This document shows, in pieces, positions 28,336 through 36,637 of a DNA stretch of 64,000 bases. The stretch comes from Halothermothrix sp. Its GTDB lineage: Bacteria; Bacillota; Halanaerobiia; DY22613. The position numbers and the translations under genes are program-made. The notes beneath the pieces are model-generated. The model saw only the letters and a list, made by a program, of their open reading frames with translations. It did not search any database and was not told where the DNA came from. Position 1 is the first letter of the stretch; each line of letters starts with the position of its first letter. The stretch is from the NCBI GenBank assembly GCA_016841825.1, contig JAENYK010000012.1, positions 1 to 64,000 on the forward strand, read 5' to 3'.

Positions 28336-28740
28336 ATGGCAGTTTATGACAATGGGAAAATGAAGTTAAGTTTATTTTTTCGCGGATATGAAGATGGTGA
28401 CGCTGATTGGCTATATTACGAAATATTAGTGGAAACCAAAGATGGTCTGGTTTTCCCGAAACGAGATAATTTGTCTACAATGTACGTTAAAGATGATTTG
28501 AAGAAATTAATTCAATCTTTTAAAAGAGTTATAAGTGGGTTGAATAAAGAGGAATGTTGGATGCCAACAGAGATGGGATGTACTCAGATAAAAATTAGAA
28601 AACTTAAGTCTTACTATAAATTTGAGGTTATAGAGGAGCTTTTGTGGGGTAATTTGAGTGCGAGTTTTTTGATAAACCCAGAGGCATTTGAGAAATTTTA
28701 TCAAGAATTGAATATTGAAGCTTTAAATTTTATAAAATAG
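28336..28740 (+). CDS. Unknown small protein (134 residues)
   Basis: ATG frame with aaaggggg eight or so bases upstream. Starts MAVYDNGKMKLSLFFRGYED; alternates beta-like strands with one helical region (KDDLKKLIQSFKRVISGLN) and ends FEKFYQELNIEALNFIK. Cytosolic by composition. The size, acid bias and surroundings suit an orphan immunity-type protein, but I do not recognise a family. Confidence 0.5.
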   Translation: MAVYDNGKMKLSLFFRGYEDGDADWLYYEILVETKDGLVFPKRDNLSTMYVKDDLKKLIQSFKRVISGLNKEECWMPTEMGCTQIKIRKLKSYYKFEVIEELLWGNLSASFLINPEAFEKFYQELNIEALNFIK

Positions 28741-28859
28741 ATAAATTATATGGAGAAACCCACTAATTTAGTAATTAATTTATCCACACATTCCTTGACA
28801 TTTATGCAAATTTAAAAGAGGTTTGAATTCGTTAAAAAAATCGAATAAGGGGTAAGATC

Positions 28860-28943
28860 ATGAAAAAAATTAAAATTGGGGATATATTTTCTATAAAAAC
28901 CAAAATTGGAGAAGGATATTTTCAAATGCATGGGCTTATTTAA
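28860..28943 (+). pseudogene. Truncated fragment, possibly Imm26-like N-terminus
   Basis: An ATG frame with a ggggt leader gives 27 residues beginning MKKIKIGDIFSIKT and then stops. The first 20 residues resemble the start of Imm26-type immunity proteins (a GDxFxIxT strand). At about 28922 a different frame takes over and continues into the TPR fragment, so this looks like a deletion or frameshift junction joining two unrelated remnants. Confidence 0.4.
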
Positions 28944-29536
28944 TATTAGATAGAAAAAATCCAGAAAAGTCAAGTCTTGAAGAAGCTAAAAAATATTTGG
29001 ATATAGCTAATCATAACTTTGATAACTTACCTAATTCTTTAAAAAGAAAAGTTCTTAATAATTATAGTGTTTATTATTATTATTTGGATGAGTTTGAAAA
29101 ATCTATTGAATGTCTGGAAAGAGCGTTTGATTTTGCTGAAGAAAAGGATTTACCTAGACTATATAATAATTTAGCAGAAGTGTATTTAGAGTTCAGGGAA
29201 AAATGTGGTGTTGAGATTACTTTAATTAGAGAATACCTGGATAAATCAGAAGTTATAGCTTCCAAATATGATGATAAAATAGAAATGGCGTTCTCTTTCT
29301 TTACTAAAGCTAAGCTAGAATTGTTAGATGAACAGACTTTCACAGCCTTAGATACATTATATTTAGCCTTTGATCATTTTACAGAAGCAGAAGCATATTC
29401 TTACTCATTAGAGGTACTACTTAAAATAAACGAAGTAGTAAGTAACCATAAAGCTGAATGTATGCGGATAATGCAGGAAAAATTAAATAGCAAAGTAAAA
29501 TCTAATCCATATTATGAAAAAATCTTAAAACAATAA
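28922..29536 (+). pseudogene. TPR protein, N-terminally truncated (RRNPP-like regulator remnant?)
   Basis: An open frame without a proper start runs from 28922; the first ATG is 28997, giving 179 residues with no ribosome site. Helical pairs in TPR spacing are clear, for example LNNYSVYYYYLDEFEKSIEC and RLYNNLAEVYLEF. Expected N-terminal helix-turn-helix and early TPRs are missing. It is followed, 10-13 bases later, by a small exported peptide gene, the arrangement of Rap-Phr and other RRNPP regulators. The truncation suggests it no longer binds DNA, unless the short form is an active remnant. Base use is very AT-rich. Confidence 0.55.
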
Positions 29537-29549
29537 GGGGGATATTATG

Positions 29550-29732
29550 ATGAAGAGGGTTTTTTGCGTACTGTGTTTAGTGGTGATAATGTTAGCGGGC
29601 AGTATTAGTGTGTTTTCAGCTCCACATCCAGAACCTGGAAATTATTCTGCTTCAGTTCCATACCCAGAACCCGGGAATGATTCTGCTGCAGAAACAGTAA
29701 TAGTACTATCAGATATTTTCGAAGAACAATAG
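29550..29732 (+). CDS. Small exported peptide precursor with duplicated PEPGN motif
   Basis: 60 residues from ATG 29550 (another ATG at 29547), ggggg ribosome site between the TPR stop and the start. Residues 1-24 are a signal peptide with a positively charged start and VFSA before the cut. The mature part holds two near-identical units, PHPEPGNYSAS (25-35) and PYPEPGNDSAA (37-47), then an acidic tail. Tandem short units in a secreted precursor just downstream of a TPR gene are what Phr-type signalling peptides look like; the active peptide is not identified. Confidence 0.55.
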   Translation: MKRVFCVLCLVVIMLAGSISVFSAPHPEPGNYSASVPYPEPGNDSAAETVIVLSDIFEEQ

Positions 29733-29799
29733 ACCGATGGCAACGAATAAGAGTAATACTTGAAGGCTCCCATTTATTTAAATCGGGGTCTATTTTTTG
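29728..29799 (+). terminator. Terminator-like long-loop hairpin after the peptide gene
   Basis: AATAGACCGAT (29728-29738) can pair with ATCGGGGTCTATT (29782-29794) with a two-base bulge, then TTTTT. The loop is long (about 43 bases), so this is tentative. Confidence 0.45.
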
Positions 29800-30050
29800 A
29801 ATAGATTGAGATTTTTTGATTTATTGTGTTCTACATTCAGGGAAAGCGAAAGGTACTGTAGAACTGTCAATCTGTATTTAAGTAGTGCTGATTCTGATCT
29901 GCTTTTTACACAGATGATTATAGTTGGGTTGACGAGAGTATTATGTTGATATCGTGGGGATCAATGGTTCGAGCGTATTGATCGAATTATTTATTAATTT
30001 TAGAAGTGTTATTCTAATATATTTACTGGAATAAATAGGAGGCGAAAATA
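29800..30050. other. AT-rich gap without visible gene
   Basis: No open frame or clear signal; probably decayed sequence of the island. It ends in an aggaggcg ribosome site for the next gene. Confidence 0.4.
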
Positions 30051-30389
30051 ATGGATTCTTTTCAGGAAAATTATGATTTTTCCCCTCTCCTAAACCTTAA
30101 ATTATTACATGTTAATGCTATTTTTATCGAAGAAGGGATTTTACAAAATACTCATTCTAGTCAGGTGTTTTTCAAATGGGAGAAAGACATCTATGTGTCC
30201 TTTCGTATAGATGAAGAAAATGGTGACCAATTGTTTAAACATATAGTTGGGCAGCGTTTAATAAAAATTGATGGACCTAGACCAAATCATTCAGTTACAA
30301 GTATAATTTGGTATTTTGAAGGTGGCGAAAGTATCTTTGTCAATATTATTGGACAAATTACCTGGGATAAAGGACAACTAGTACAATAA
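30051..30389 (+). CDS. Unknown small protein (112 residues)
   Basis: Preceded by aggaggcg. Starts MDSFQENYDFSPLLN and appears alpha/beta with many strands (YVSFRIDEEN, SIFVNIIGQITWD). No signal, no membrane segment, no recognised family. Lies between the peptide cassette and another gene scrap, in the same AT-rich island as the immunity-like genes. Confidence 0.5.
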   Translation: MDSFQENYDFSPLLNLKLLHVNAIFIEEGILQNTHSSQVFFKWEKDIYVSFRIDEENGDQLFKHIVGQRLIKIDGPRPNHSVTSIIWYFEGGESIFVNIIGQITWDKGQLVQ

Positions 30390-30426
30390 AGGATTACGCT
30401 ATAGAGAAGATATGGATTGTCTTTGA

Positions 30427-30657
30427 CAGGTAATAAAAATTTGTAAATTATTAATATATTTTAAGCTGCTTGAGTCTAAAGAGTTAAATGCTATCTTTGG
30501 TATAGATAAAATTATAAAAGAGGAAAAACCAAATTTGTATTTAGGTTTTAATTTACTTCTAAATTCTGGCGACAAAATTATTGTTGGTGCAAAGGAATTA
30601 GAATATGAAATAGTCGAAGAAGGTAATGGTGTTTTTGAAAATAAAAATATAAGTTAG
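30427..30657 (+). pseudogene. Gene scrap with coding-like frame but no start
   Basis: A frame of about 76 codons reads LLESKELNAIFGIDKIIKEE near its start and ends ENKNIS, but no ATG, GTG or TTG with a ribosome site is available. Composition is protein-like, so it is probably the 3' end of a deleted gene. Confidence 0.4.
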
Positions 30658-30751
30658 TTTGCTAATAGATTATTTGAGTCTTAACCTCATTAGAAAGGAA
30701 AATATAGAGTTGTTGGAGAAAATATAATTAAATACTAATGAAAGGACAACG

Positions 30752-31714
30752 ATGACTATGAAAAAAACAGTGAACGTAGGAATTATTGGAGTGGGGATAG
30801 TAGGGGAGAGATTTCTTAAGGCATTGCAAAGACATGGTAAAGCTAACGTGGTGGGTATTTTCGATACCAATCTGGAGAGGGCAGAACTGATTGCAGAGCA
30901 ATATGATGTATTGATCTACAATACATATGCGGATTTGTTAATAGATAAAGATATTGACCTTATCTATCTGGCGGTACCGCCTAAATATCATCATCCCATT
31001 GCCATGGAGATTATCAAAGCCAATAAGCATATTATCTGTGAAAAGCCTCTGGCCAATTCTATTGAAGAAGCCAGAGAAATGTTTGAGACAGCTGAAAGAG
31101 CGAATATCGTACATGCCATGAACTTCCCGACTGTCTATACCGCAGGTTTTCATGAGTTAAAAAAACTTCTTGATGAAGGATTTTTGGGTACATTACGGAG
31201 AGTTGAATTACACGCTTATTTTGAACAATGGCCCCGTTCCTGGCAGCAGACTGATTGGATCGCTTCGCGGGAACAGGGTGGATTCGTTAGAGAGGTCTTT
31301 ACCCACTTTGTTCAAATGACACAAATGTTGTTCGGCAAGATAACCGATGTGCAGACAAAGATTGAATACCCTGAAGATTCTACATTGTGTGAGACTGGAG
31401 TCATTGCAACAGGGGTTCTGCCTGATGGTACTCCAATGTTATTTAACGGATTTAGTAATATTGGGACGAAAGAAGAGCTGGCACTAACAATTTACGGTAC
31501 TGAGGGAACCTTGTCCTTTACCAATTGGCGGGATTTGTGGAAGTCTACCAGAGGTGTTGAAAAGATGAAAGTTGAACTCGGTGAGAATGATCATCTGGTC
31601 GATTTGATCGATGAGGTATTAAAGGCGATTGAGCAAAAAGACGCGAGGATTGTCTCTTTTGAACAGGGATACTACGCCCAGATGATTATTGAGCAAATTC
31701 TGGATAGGGTCTAG
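30752..31714 (+). CDS. Gfo/Idh/MocA-family NAD(P)-dependent oxidoreductase
   Basis: 320 residues with an N-terminal Rossmann fold (VGIIGVGIVGERFLKAL, residues 8-24), the conserved CEKPLA segment near 97 containing the catalytic-type lysine, and a C-terminal dehydrogenase domain. Such enzymes oxidise or reduce sugars, inositols or related ring compounds; the substrate cannot be fixed here. Starts at 30752 (an internal ATG at 30758 is also possible), with aaagga upstream. It has no sugar-pathway neighbours. Confidence 0.88.
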   Translation: MTMKKTVNVGIIGVGIVGERFLKALQRHGKANVVGIFDTNLERAELIAEQYDVLIYNTYADLLIDKDIDLIYLAVPPKYHHPIAMEIIKANKHIICEKPLANSIEEAREMFETAERANIVHAMNFPTVYTAGFHELKKLLDEGFLGTLRRVELHAYFEQWPRSWQQTDWIASREQGGFVREVFTHFVQMTQMLFGKITDVQTKIEYPEDSTLCETGVIATGVLPDGTPMLFNGFSNIGTKEELALTIYGTEGTLSFTNWRDLWKSTRGVEKMKVELGENDHLVDLIDEVLKAIEQKDARIVSFEQGYYAQMIIEQILDRV

Positions 31715-31810
31715 TTTAGAAAAGAATATATATTGCTTAATAATGCAGGTGCAAAGCGTATCTGGACGAAGTTATAAGGATAGAGACAAATTAAGGGGGG
31801 TAACAGCTCT

Positions 31811-33424
31811 ATGGTTCAATTAGATACTGGCCCGGAAAAAGAATATATTACCCATAGTTCTTATGAGTATCGAAAAAAGTTGGGGCAATTTTTCACACCT
31901 CCTGTGATTGCTAATTTTATGGTTGAATGGGTAGTTGATAATCGTCAGCAGATTAATCTATTAGATCCGGCTCTGGGTCTGGGTATCTTCTTCAGATCAA
32001 TTACTGAGAAATATCCATCCTTAGTAAGAGATTTTGTTTTTACAGGTTATGACATAGATCGGGAGATGGTACAAAAGAGCAAAACTATTCTACTACCGGA
32101 GCATCTACATTTAACTTTGAAGAATGAAGATTATCTTACAACAGATTGGAAGACCAGATATGATGGAATCATCTGCAACCCTCCATATTTAAAATTTCAC
32201 GATTATGCTACAAAAGATTGTTTGCTGGATATTTTTAAACAACGGGAGATGAAATTATCAGGTTTTACTAATATTTATTCATTATTTTTACTCAAGTCAC
32301 TCCAGCAACTTAAGCCAGGTGGACGAATGTCCTATATCGTACCCTCAGAATTCTTGAATGCTGACTATGGCAGAGCGGTCAAAAAATATTTATTGGAGAG
32401 TGGTATGCTGCGCTATGCCATAGTTATTGATTTTTCGACAGAGGTGTTTGAAAATGTGCTAACAACAGCTTTAATCCTCCTTCTGGCTAATGATTCCGAT
32501 TCTGAAGGTGTAGAATTTATTAACATTCATAAACTTGATGATCTGACCAGAGTTAAATCTTACCTGCAAAATGAAACCACTTCAATTAAGTTAGGCCATG
32601 TAGTTCCAATGAAAGATTTAGAGCCGCAGAAGAAATGGCGGATGTACTATAAGGGGTTAAAGCATAAGCAATATCACAATTTAGTTCCTTTCTCCAGATA
32701 TGTTAATGTATCCAGAGGGATAGCTACTGGAGCCAATGAATATTTCACCTTTTCAAGACGTAAAAGGGAAGAGCATCGGATTCCCGAAACGTGTCTTTTA
32801 CCCTGCCTAACGAAAGCTCAGGATGCCAGGAAGCATTTCTTCACACAGGATGATTTCGTTAATTTGGTTGAGCGCAATCGGGATGTATATTTGTTAAATG
32901 CTCAAAATGCTTCAGAAGATGAGAATGTTCAAAGATATCTGACTTTTGGTCAGGAATTGGGAATCGATCAGCGCTATTTAACAAGCCATCGGAAACCATG
33001 GTATAGCATCGAAAATCGTCCACCTGCTCCTATTCTGGTCACGGTTTTTAACCGTTCAGGGCTTCGTTTTGTCAAAAATGAAGTCGGTGTTTATAATCTT
33101 ACTGCATTTCACAGTATCTATTTTAAAGAAGAAGTTCTGTCCAGAAGACGACTTTTGATGGCCTACCTGATAACAGATGTAGCCCGGGAGATATTTGCTG
33201 ATAGTAGAAGGGAATATGGCGGAGGATTGAAAAAATTTGAGCCTAATGATTTAAATAATGGGTATGTGATTGATCTAGATGTAATAGATTCAACCTCAGC
33301 AGAAGAGATTGATCGATTGTATTGTCAGTTGAGAAATCTGGAGATTGATGGGCGGGAAAGTGATCAGGTCTATAATGAGGTCAAAGTAAGGATGAATGAG
33401 ATATTTCTGGAATTTTTAGAATGA
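31811..33424 (+). CDS. N6-adenine DNA methyltransferase (TaqI/Eco57I-like class)
   Basis: 537 residues. KLGQFFTPPVIANFM near residue 22 and LLDPALGLGIF near 51 form the SAM-binding motifs; the catalytic motif IV is NPPY in IICNPPYLKF near 120; the C-terminal half looks like a target-recognition domain. It modifies adenine in a specific DNA site not predictable here. The ribosome site is aaggggggt. No nuclease domain is visible in the protein and no endonuclease gene is next to it (oxidoreductase before, transporter after), so it is likely an orphan or solitary methylase. Confidence 0.88.
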   Translation: MVQLDTGPEKEYITHSSYEYRKKLGQFFTPPVIANFMVEWVVDNRQQINLLDPALGLGIFFRSITEKYPSLVRDFVFTGYDIDREMVQKSKTILLPEHLHLTLKNEDYLTTDWKTRYDGIICNPPYLKFHDYATKDCLLDIFKQREMKLSGFTNIYSLFLLKSLQQLKPGGRMSYIVPSEFLNADYGRAVKKYLLESGMLRYAIVIDFSTEVFENVLTTALILLLANDSDSEGVEFINIHKLDDLTRVKSYLQNETTSIKLGHVVPMKDLEPQKKWRMYYKGLKHKQYHNLVPFSRYVNVSRGIATGANEYFTFSRRKREEHRIPETCLLPCLTKAQDARKHFFTQDDFVNLVERNRDVYLLNAQNASEDENVQRYLTFGQELGIDQRYLTSHRKPWYSIENRPPAPILVTVFNRSGLRFVKNEVGVYNLTAFHSIYFKEEVLSRRRLLMAYLITDVAREIFADSRREYGGGLKKFEPNDLNNGYVIDLDVIDSTSAEEIDRLYCQLRNLEIDGRESDQVYNEVKVRMNEIFLEFLE

Positions 33425-33571
33425 TTATAATGAAAAGATCAGTAATCGTAACGAATTTTCCTGTAAAATAGTCGGGTAAGTCTGATCGGGGAGGTTACAG
33501 GTTTGCTGCACAATAATTTTTATGATCACATATAGTATTATGGAAAAACAAAAATGATTGAAAAATGAAAG

Positions 33572-33600
33572 TCGTCCCCTGTTCTGAGGACGATTTTCTG
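33572..33600 (+). terminator. Terminator after the methyltransferase gene
   Basis: TCGTCC (33572-33577) pairs with GGACGA (33588-33593), followed by TTTTCTGT; possible weak use by the converging transporter gene. Confidence 0.6.
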
Positions 33601-33605
33601 TAAAT

Positions 33606-34553
33606 TTATGGATTATTTGGGTACTGTTGTCCTTCTTCGGCACGTTTGTTAACAGCTACAATTCCCACAGATACTAACATTAACGCTCCAATCATCTTCA
33701 CAGAGAAATGATCTTCAGGAAGTAAGATAACAGATAGAATAGAACCTGCCACAGGGATCATAAAGCGATAAATGGCAATCTCGCCAGCTTTGCTATATTT
33801 AAGCAGTGAGTTCCAGAGGGAGAAGGCCAATGCCGACAAAACTGCAGAATAGATCAACAGAATAAGGAATGTAGGTGTATAGGTCAGCTCGGTCAAATTA
33901 ACCCTGGGTAAACCAATTATTAAAAGTAAACTTGAACCGAGTAACATCTGCCATGCTGTTAAAAGAAAGGGATGGATCTCTTTGGTCAGATGTTTTGTCA
34001 GAATAGTACCAAATGCTCCTGACAGACCTGCCAAAATCAAAAAACCTTCTCCGAGAAATGAGAGGTTTAAACTAAACCCCTGTCCCCAGTTAATCAGCAA
34101 AATTCCTGAGAAACCTGTGATCAATCCCAGAGATTTTCGCCAGTTTAGTTTGTCATTTTTATAAAATATGTGGGCCAGGATAACGACAAAAAAAGTTCCA
34201 ATCGAGTTAAGGATCGCACCTTTCATTCCAGAGGTATGGGCCAGTCCAATGTAAAAGAAAAAATATTGGAGAGTAGTTTGCAGGATTCCCAATAAGAGTA
34301 GTGGCAATAGCTGCTGCTTATTAATCCTTAAAGGGTGTTTAATTACCAATACTAGTAAGAGAAATAAGAGCAGCGATGCCAGGAAGAAACGAACTCCTGC
34401 CAGGGCGATCTTTTCTACCAGGTCATCAGGGGCTAGCTGCAGCTCAGTATACGAGATCTTCAATACAGGAAAAGCACTTCCCCATAATATACAGCAAAAT
34501 AATGCAATAATGATGATGTAAAAAGGTTTAGTAAAAATATCTTTCCAATTCAT
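33606..34553 (-). CDS. EamA/DMT-family transporter
   Basis: Inner-membrane exporter of the drug/metabolite superfamily, 315 residues with ten hydrophobic segments arranged as two five-helix EamA repeats (the first includes GSAFPVLKISYTEL, the second LAGLSGAFGTILTKH). Substrates in the family are amino acids, purines or metabolites; not predictable. Of two ATGs, 34553 has better spacing to aaggag than 34559. Single gene, convergent with the methyltransferase. Confidence 0.9.
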   Translation of the reverse strand: MNWKDIFTKPFYIIIIALFCCILWGSAFPVLKISYTELQLAPDDLVEKIALAGVRFFLASLLLFLLLVLVIKHPLRINKQQLLPLLLLGILQTTLQYFFFYIGLAHTSGMKGAILNSIGTFFVVILAHIFYKNDKLNWRKSLGLITGFSGILLINWGQGFSLNLSFLGEGFLILAGLSGAFGTILTKHLTKEIHPFLLTAWQMLLGSSLLLIIGLPRVNLTELTYTPTFLILLIYSAVLSALAFSLWNSLLKYSKAGEIAIYRFMIPVAGSILSVILLPEDHFSVKMIGALMLVSVGIVAVNKRAEEGQQYPNNP

Positions 34554-34589
34554 AAACATTACTCCTTATCTCCAGGCGTAGTCGCCAAT

Positions 34590-34614
34590 CTTTAGGGTAA
34601 AAAAAGCCCTAAAG
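34590..34614 (-). promoter_or_regulatory. Leader hairpin upstream of the DMT transporter gene
   Basis: CTTTAGGG (34590-34597) and CCCTAAAG (34607-34614) pair; on the minus strand it is read about 35 bases before the start, with TTTTTTT in the loop. It may be a leader element or the terminator of an upstream transcript; no known riboswitch is recognised. Confidence 0.4.
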
Positions 34615-35194
34615 GTATTTTACCAGAGAAAATGACTTATGTCCAAAGTTTTCCGCACACTTAGTCCATAAATAAGATAAAAAATTCGCTTTATCTCTGA
34701 AAATCTAACAAAATAAGAGGAGGAATGTAAATAAATGTGGAGAAAAAGATAAATGGGTGTTAAAGTTGCATTAATAGCAAATCAAACTGTTAATTCCTGG
34801 GTTTAACGACTTTAGAAGGTGGTTTGTATCTCCACTGAGGTAGTAAATGCTATATCGTTATTTATTCTCCCAACTATAGAGGCCGGGAGACTTCCCTTCT
34901 GAAATGTTATTAAACGATCCGGGGCAGAATTTTCTAAACCATTAGCCAGATATCTGAGAAAATAAAAAAGTAATCTCAATATGTATTAACCATACATATA
35001 AATGCAAAGATTATACTAGAAGCGAAAAATTTCTAACAGAACAGTGTTCTTTTTTATGACTGGTAACTGATGATGTGGGAAAACCCATTTTACAATAGGT
35101 GTTACCTAATTGTCGGCGAGTAATCGGGAACTAAGTATAGTATGGGGGTTGACAAAATGAATTTAGTCTGTAGAAAGGTTGTCGTTGAACAGCC
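34615..35194. other. Long AT-rich gap before the flippase-like gene
   Basis: Contains repeat B copy 1 (34787-34914). Around it the sequence is AT-rich with no gene or clear promoter. The ribosome site before 35195 is weak (aaagg, 17 bases upstream). Confidence 0.5.
34787..34914 (+). repeat. Dispersed repeat family B, copy 1
   Basis: Shares an ordered series of blocks with the minus strand of 43418-43522: ctgttaattcct, gtttaac-actt, gttattta with tccc, ctayaga, cggragactt and aaatgt with ttaa. About 128 bases; non-coding. The middle differs by insertions, as expected for an old structured element. Confidence 0.6.
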
Positions 35195-36211
35195 ATGAAA
35201 AAATTAAATATTATAATTGGTCTGTCGTCAGGGTTGATTTTGTTTTTAATAATTTGGCTTACTGATGGGTTAGATAAATTAATTGCACAATTGAGTAAAT
35301 TAGATCTGTTCTGGGTAGGGATTGCTGTGGTGTGTATGTTCCTCAAATGGTTCTTCGACTCTGGAGTTATTCATTCCATCGCAAGATTGGTACACACCAA
35401 ACAGCGTTTTTTTGATTCGTTTAAGGTGACTATGATTGGTCAATTTTTCAACTCAATTACACCTTTTGCTTCCGGAGGGCAGCCTGCGCAGCTGTACATT
35501 TTTATGAGAGATGGTATCCCGGCGGGTAATGCCGGTTCTATTTTGATGGTCAAATTTGTCATTTACCAGTCAGTGTTAACGGCTTATTCATTGGTGATAA
35601 TCATTTTTAAAGCAGCTTTTTTTCAGAAACAGGTGAGTAGTTTCCTCTATGTGGCTATGGTTGGTTTTCTGGTTAATGTTTTTGTGATCTCCTCAGCTTT
35701 GCTGTTTGCTAAACATCGGGCGTTAACTCATAAGATTCTCAGTATGTTATTCAGTTTTTTGAAGAAGATTCATATTGTGAAAAACGATGACGAGGCTGAG
35801 GTTCGTTTTGAAGAACAGTTGGAGAATTTTCATCGAAATGCTGCCATGCTTAAGAATAATTTTGCTTTATTGGTTCAAACCAGTATTTTGACAGTTCTGC
35901 AGTTAACCTCATTATTTATTATTCCCTATTGTATCTATAGAAGCTTTGGCTTACATGGGATGAGGTTGACAGATATGATCGCGGCTAATGCCTTTGCATT
36001 TATGGTTAGTTCCTTTATTCCATTGCCTGGCGCTGCGGGAGGTGCTGAGGGTGGATTCTACCTGTTTTTTAGTTTCTTCTTCACTGGTCAGCATATCATG
36101 TCTGCTATTTTTATCTGGCGAATTGTAACCTATTACTTTAATATTGGTTTTGGGGCATTATTTACTATATTAGCACCGGAGAAACCACTACAGAGGCTGC
36201 AGGAGGGATAG
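35195..36211 (+). CDS. LPG-synthase-TM/UPF0104 family membrane protein
   Basis: 338 residues, about seven or eight membrane helices. The motif PLPGAAGGAEGGFYLFF (near residue 280) and FDSFKVTMIGQFFNSITPFASGGQP (near 72) are hallmarks of the family that includes the flippase half of MprF and AglD-type proteins. Probable role in lipid or polyprenol-sugar transfer; substrate unknown. The ATG at 35195 lacks a strong ribosome site but an upstream stop in frame rules out much extension. Monocistronic. Confidence 0.82.
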   Translation: MKKLNIIIGLSSGLILFLIIWLTDGLDKLIAQLSKLDLFWVGIAVVCMFLKWFFDSGVIHSIARLVHTKQRFFDSFKVTMIGQFFNSITPFASGGQPAQLYIFMRDGIPAGNAGSILMVKFVIYQSVLTAYSLVIIIFKAAFFQKQVSSFLYVAMVGFLVNVFVISSALLFAKHRALTHKILSMLFSFLKKIHIVKNDDEAEVRFEEQLENFHRNAAMLKNNFALLVQTSILTVLQLTSLFIIPYCIYRSFGLHGMRLTDMIAANAFAFMVSSFIPLPGAAGGAEGGFYLFFSFFFTGQHIMSAIFIWRIVTYYFNIGFGALFTILAPEKPLQRLQEG

Positions 36212-36336
36212 TACTCTATTGGGGATTAGGCGTTATCTGGATGGAAATTCGCCAATCGTTCAATATACTGGATTTTGAGTTCTTTTTCCGTAGGTTATAT
36301 GTGTGAATATTGTGGTTGAGAAGAACGGTTGTTCGA
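36212..36336. other. Spacer before IS1182-like remnant
   Basis: Short AT-rich sequence with no gene; bounded by the flippase-like gene and the first IS remnant. Confidence 0.4.
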
Positions 36337-36637
36337 TTAGTTTTTTTGAAATTGAGAGGACAACTTTCAATAAATTGCGACATAACTAAGGGGCTGTCTC
36401 AAAATGAGATGGCCCCTTAAAAGAACACCAAAGGTGGGTTCCAGAGAACCCGCCTTTGGTGTAAAATTGATACATGAACAAAAAATACATACAACCAGGT
36501 TATACACTAAATCAATACATATATCAACTGGTTTTACCTTCCCAATTGAAAAAATTATCCCTGAAGATGATTCGGTGCAATTGTTAAGTTGGATAGTGGA
36601 GGAGTTAAATTAGATAAATTTGTACATAGGTGGTAAA
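36337..36637 (+). mobile_element. IS1182-like element remnant, copy 1
   Basis: An end-like palindrome GGGGCTGTCTCA-aaa-TGAGATGGCCCC (36390-36416) is followed by a 17-bp stem formed by ACACCAAAGGTGGGTTC and GAACCCGCCTTTGGTGT, then the start of a transposase frame (36474). The GGGGCTGTCTCAAAA end and the N-terminal protein pattern are those of IS1182-family elements. Only about 300 bases remain. The same remnant sits at 38116 and 39773, each abutting the 3' end of a paralogous gene. Confidence 0.65.
36474..36613 (+). pseudogene. Frameshifted IS1182-like transposase N-terminus
   Basis: Begins MNKKYIQPGYTLNQYIYQLV, then a one-base deletion relative to copy 2 moves the continuation (FPIEKIIPEDDSVQLLSWIV) to another frame, ending at 36613. 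Only about 45 codons remain of a protein normally near 500 residues. Confidence 0.65.

Noticed and set aside
36404-36613. A 69-residue gene on the plus strand starting at 36404
   Set aside because: Its frame joins the IS-end palindrome to the frameshifted part of a transposase start; comparison with 38253-38414 shows it is a remnant.
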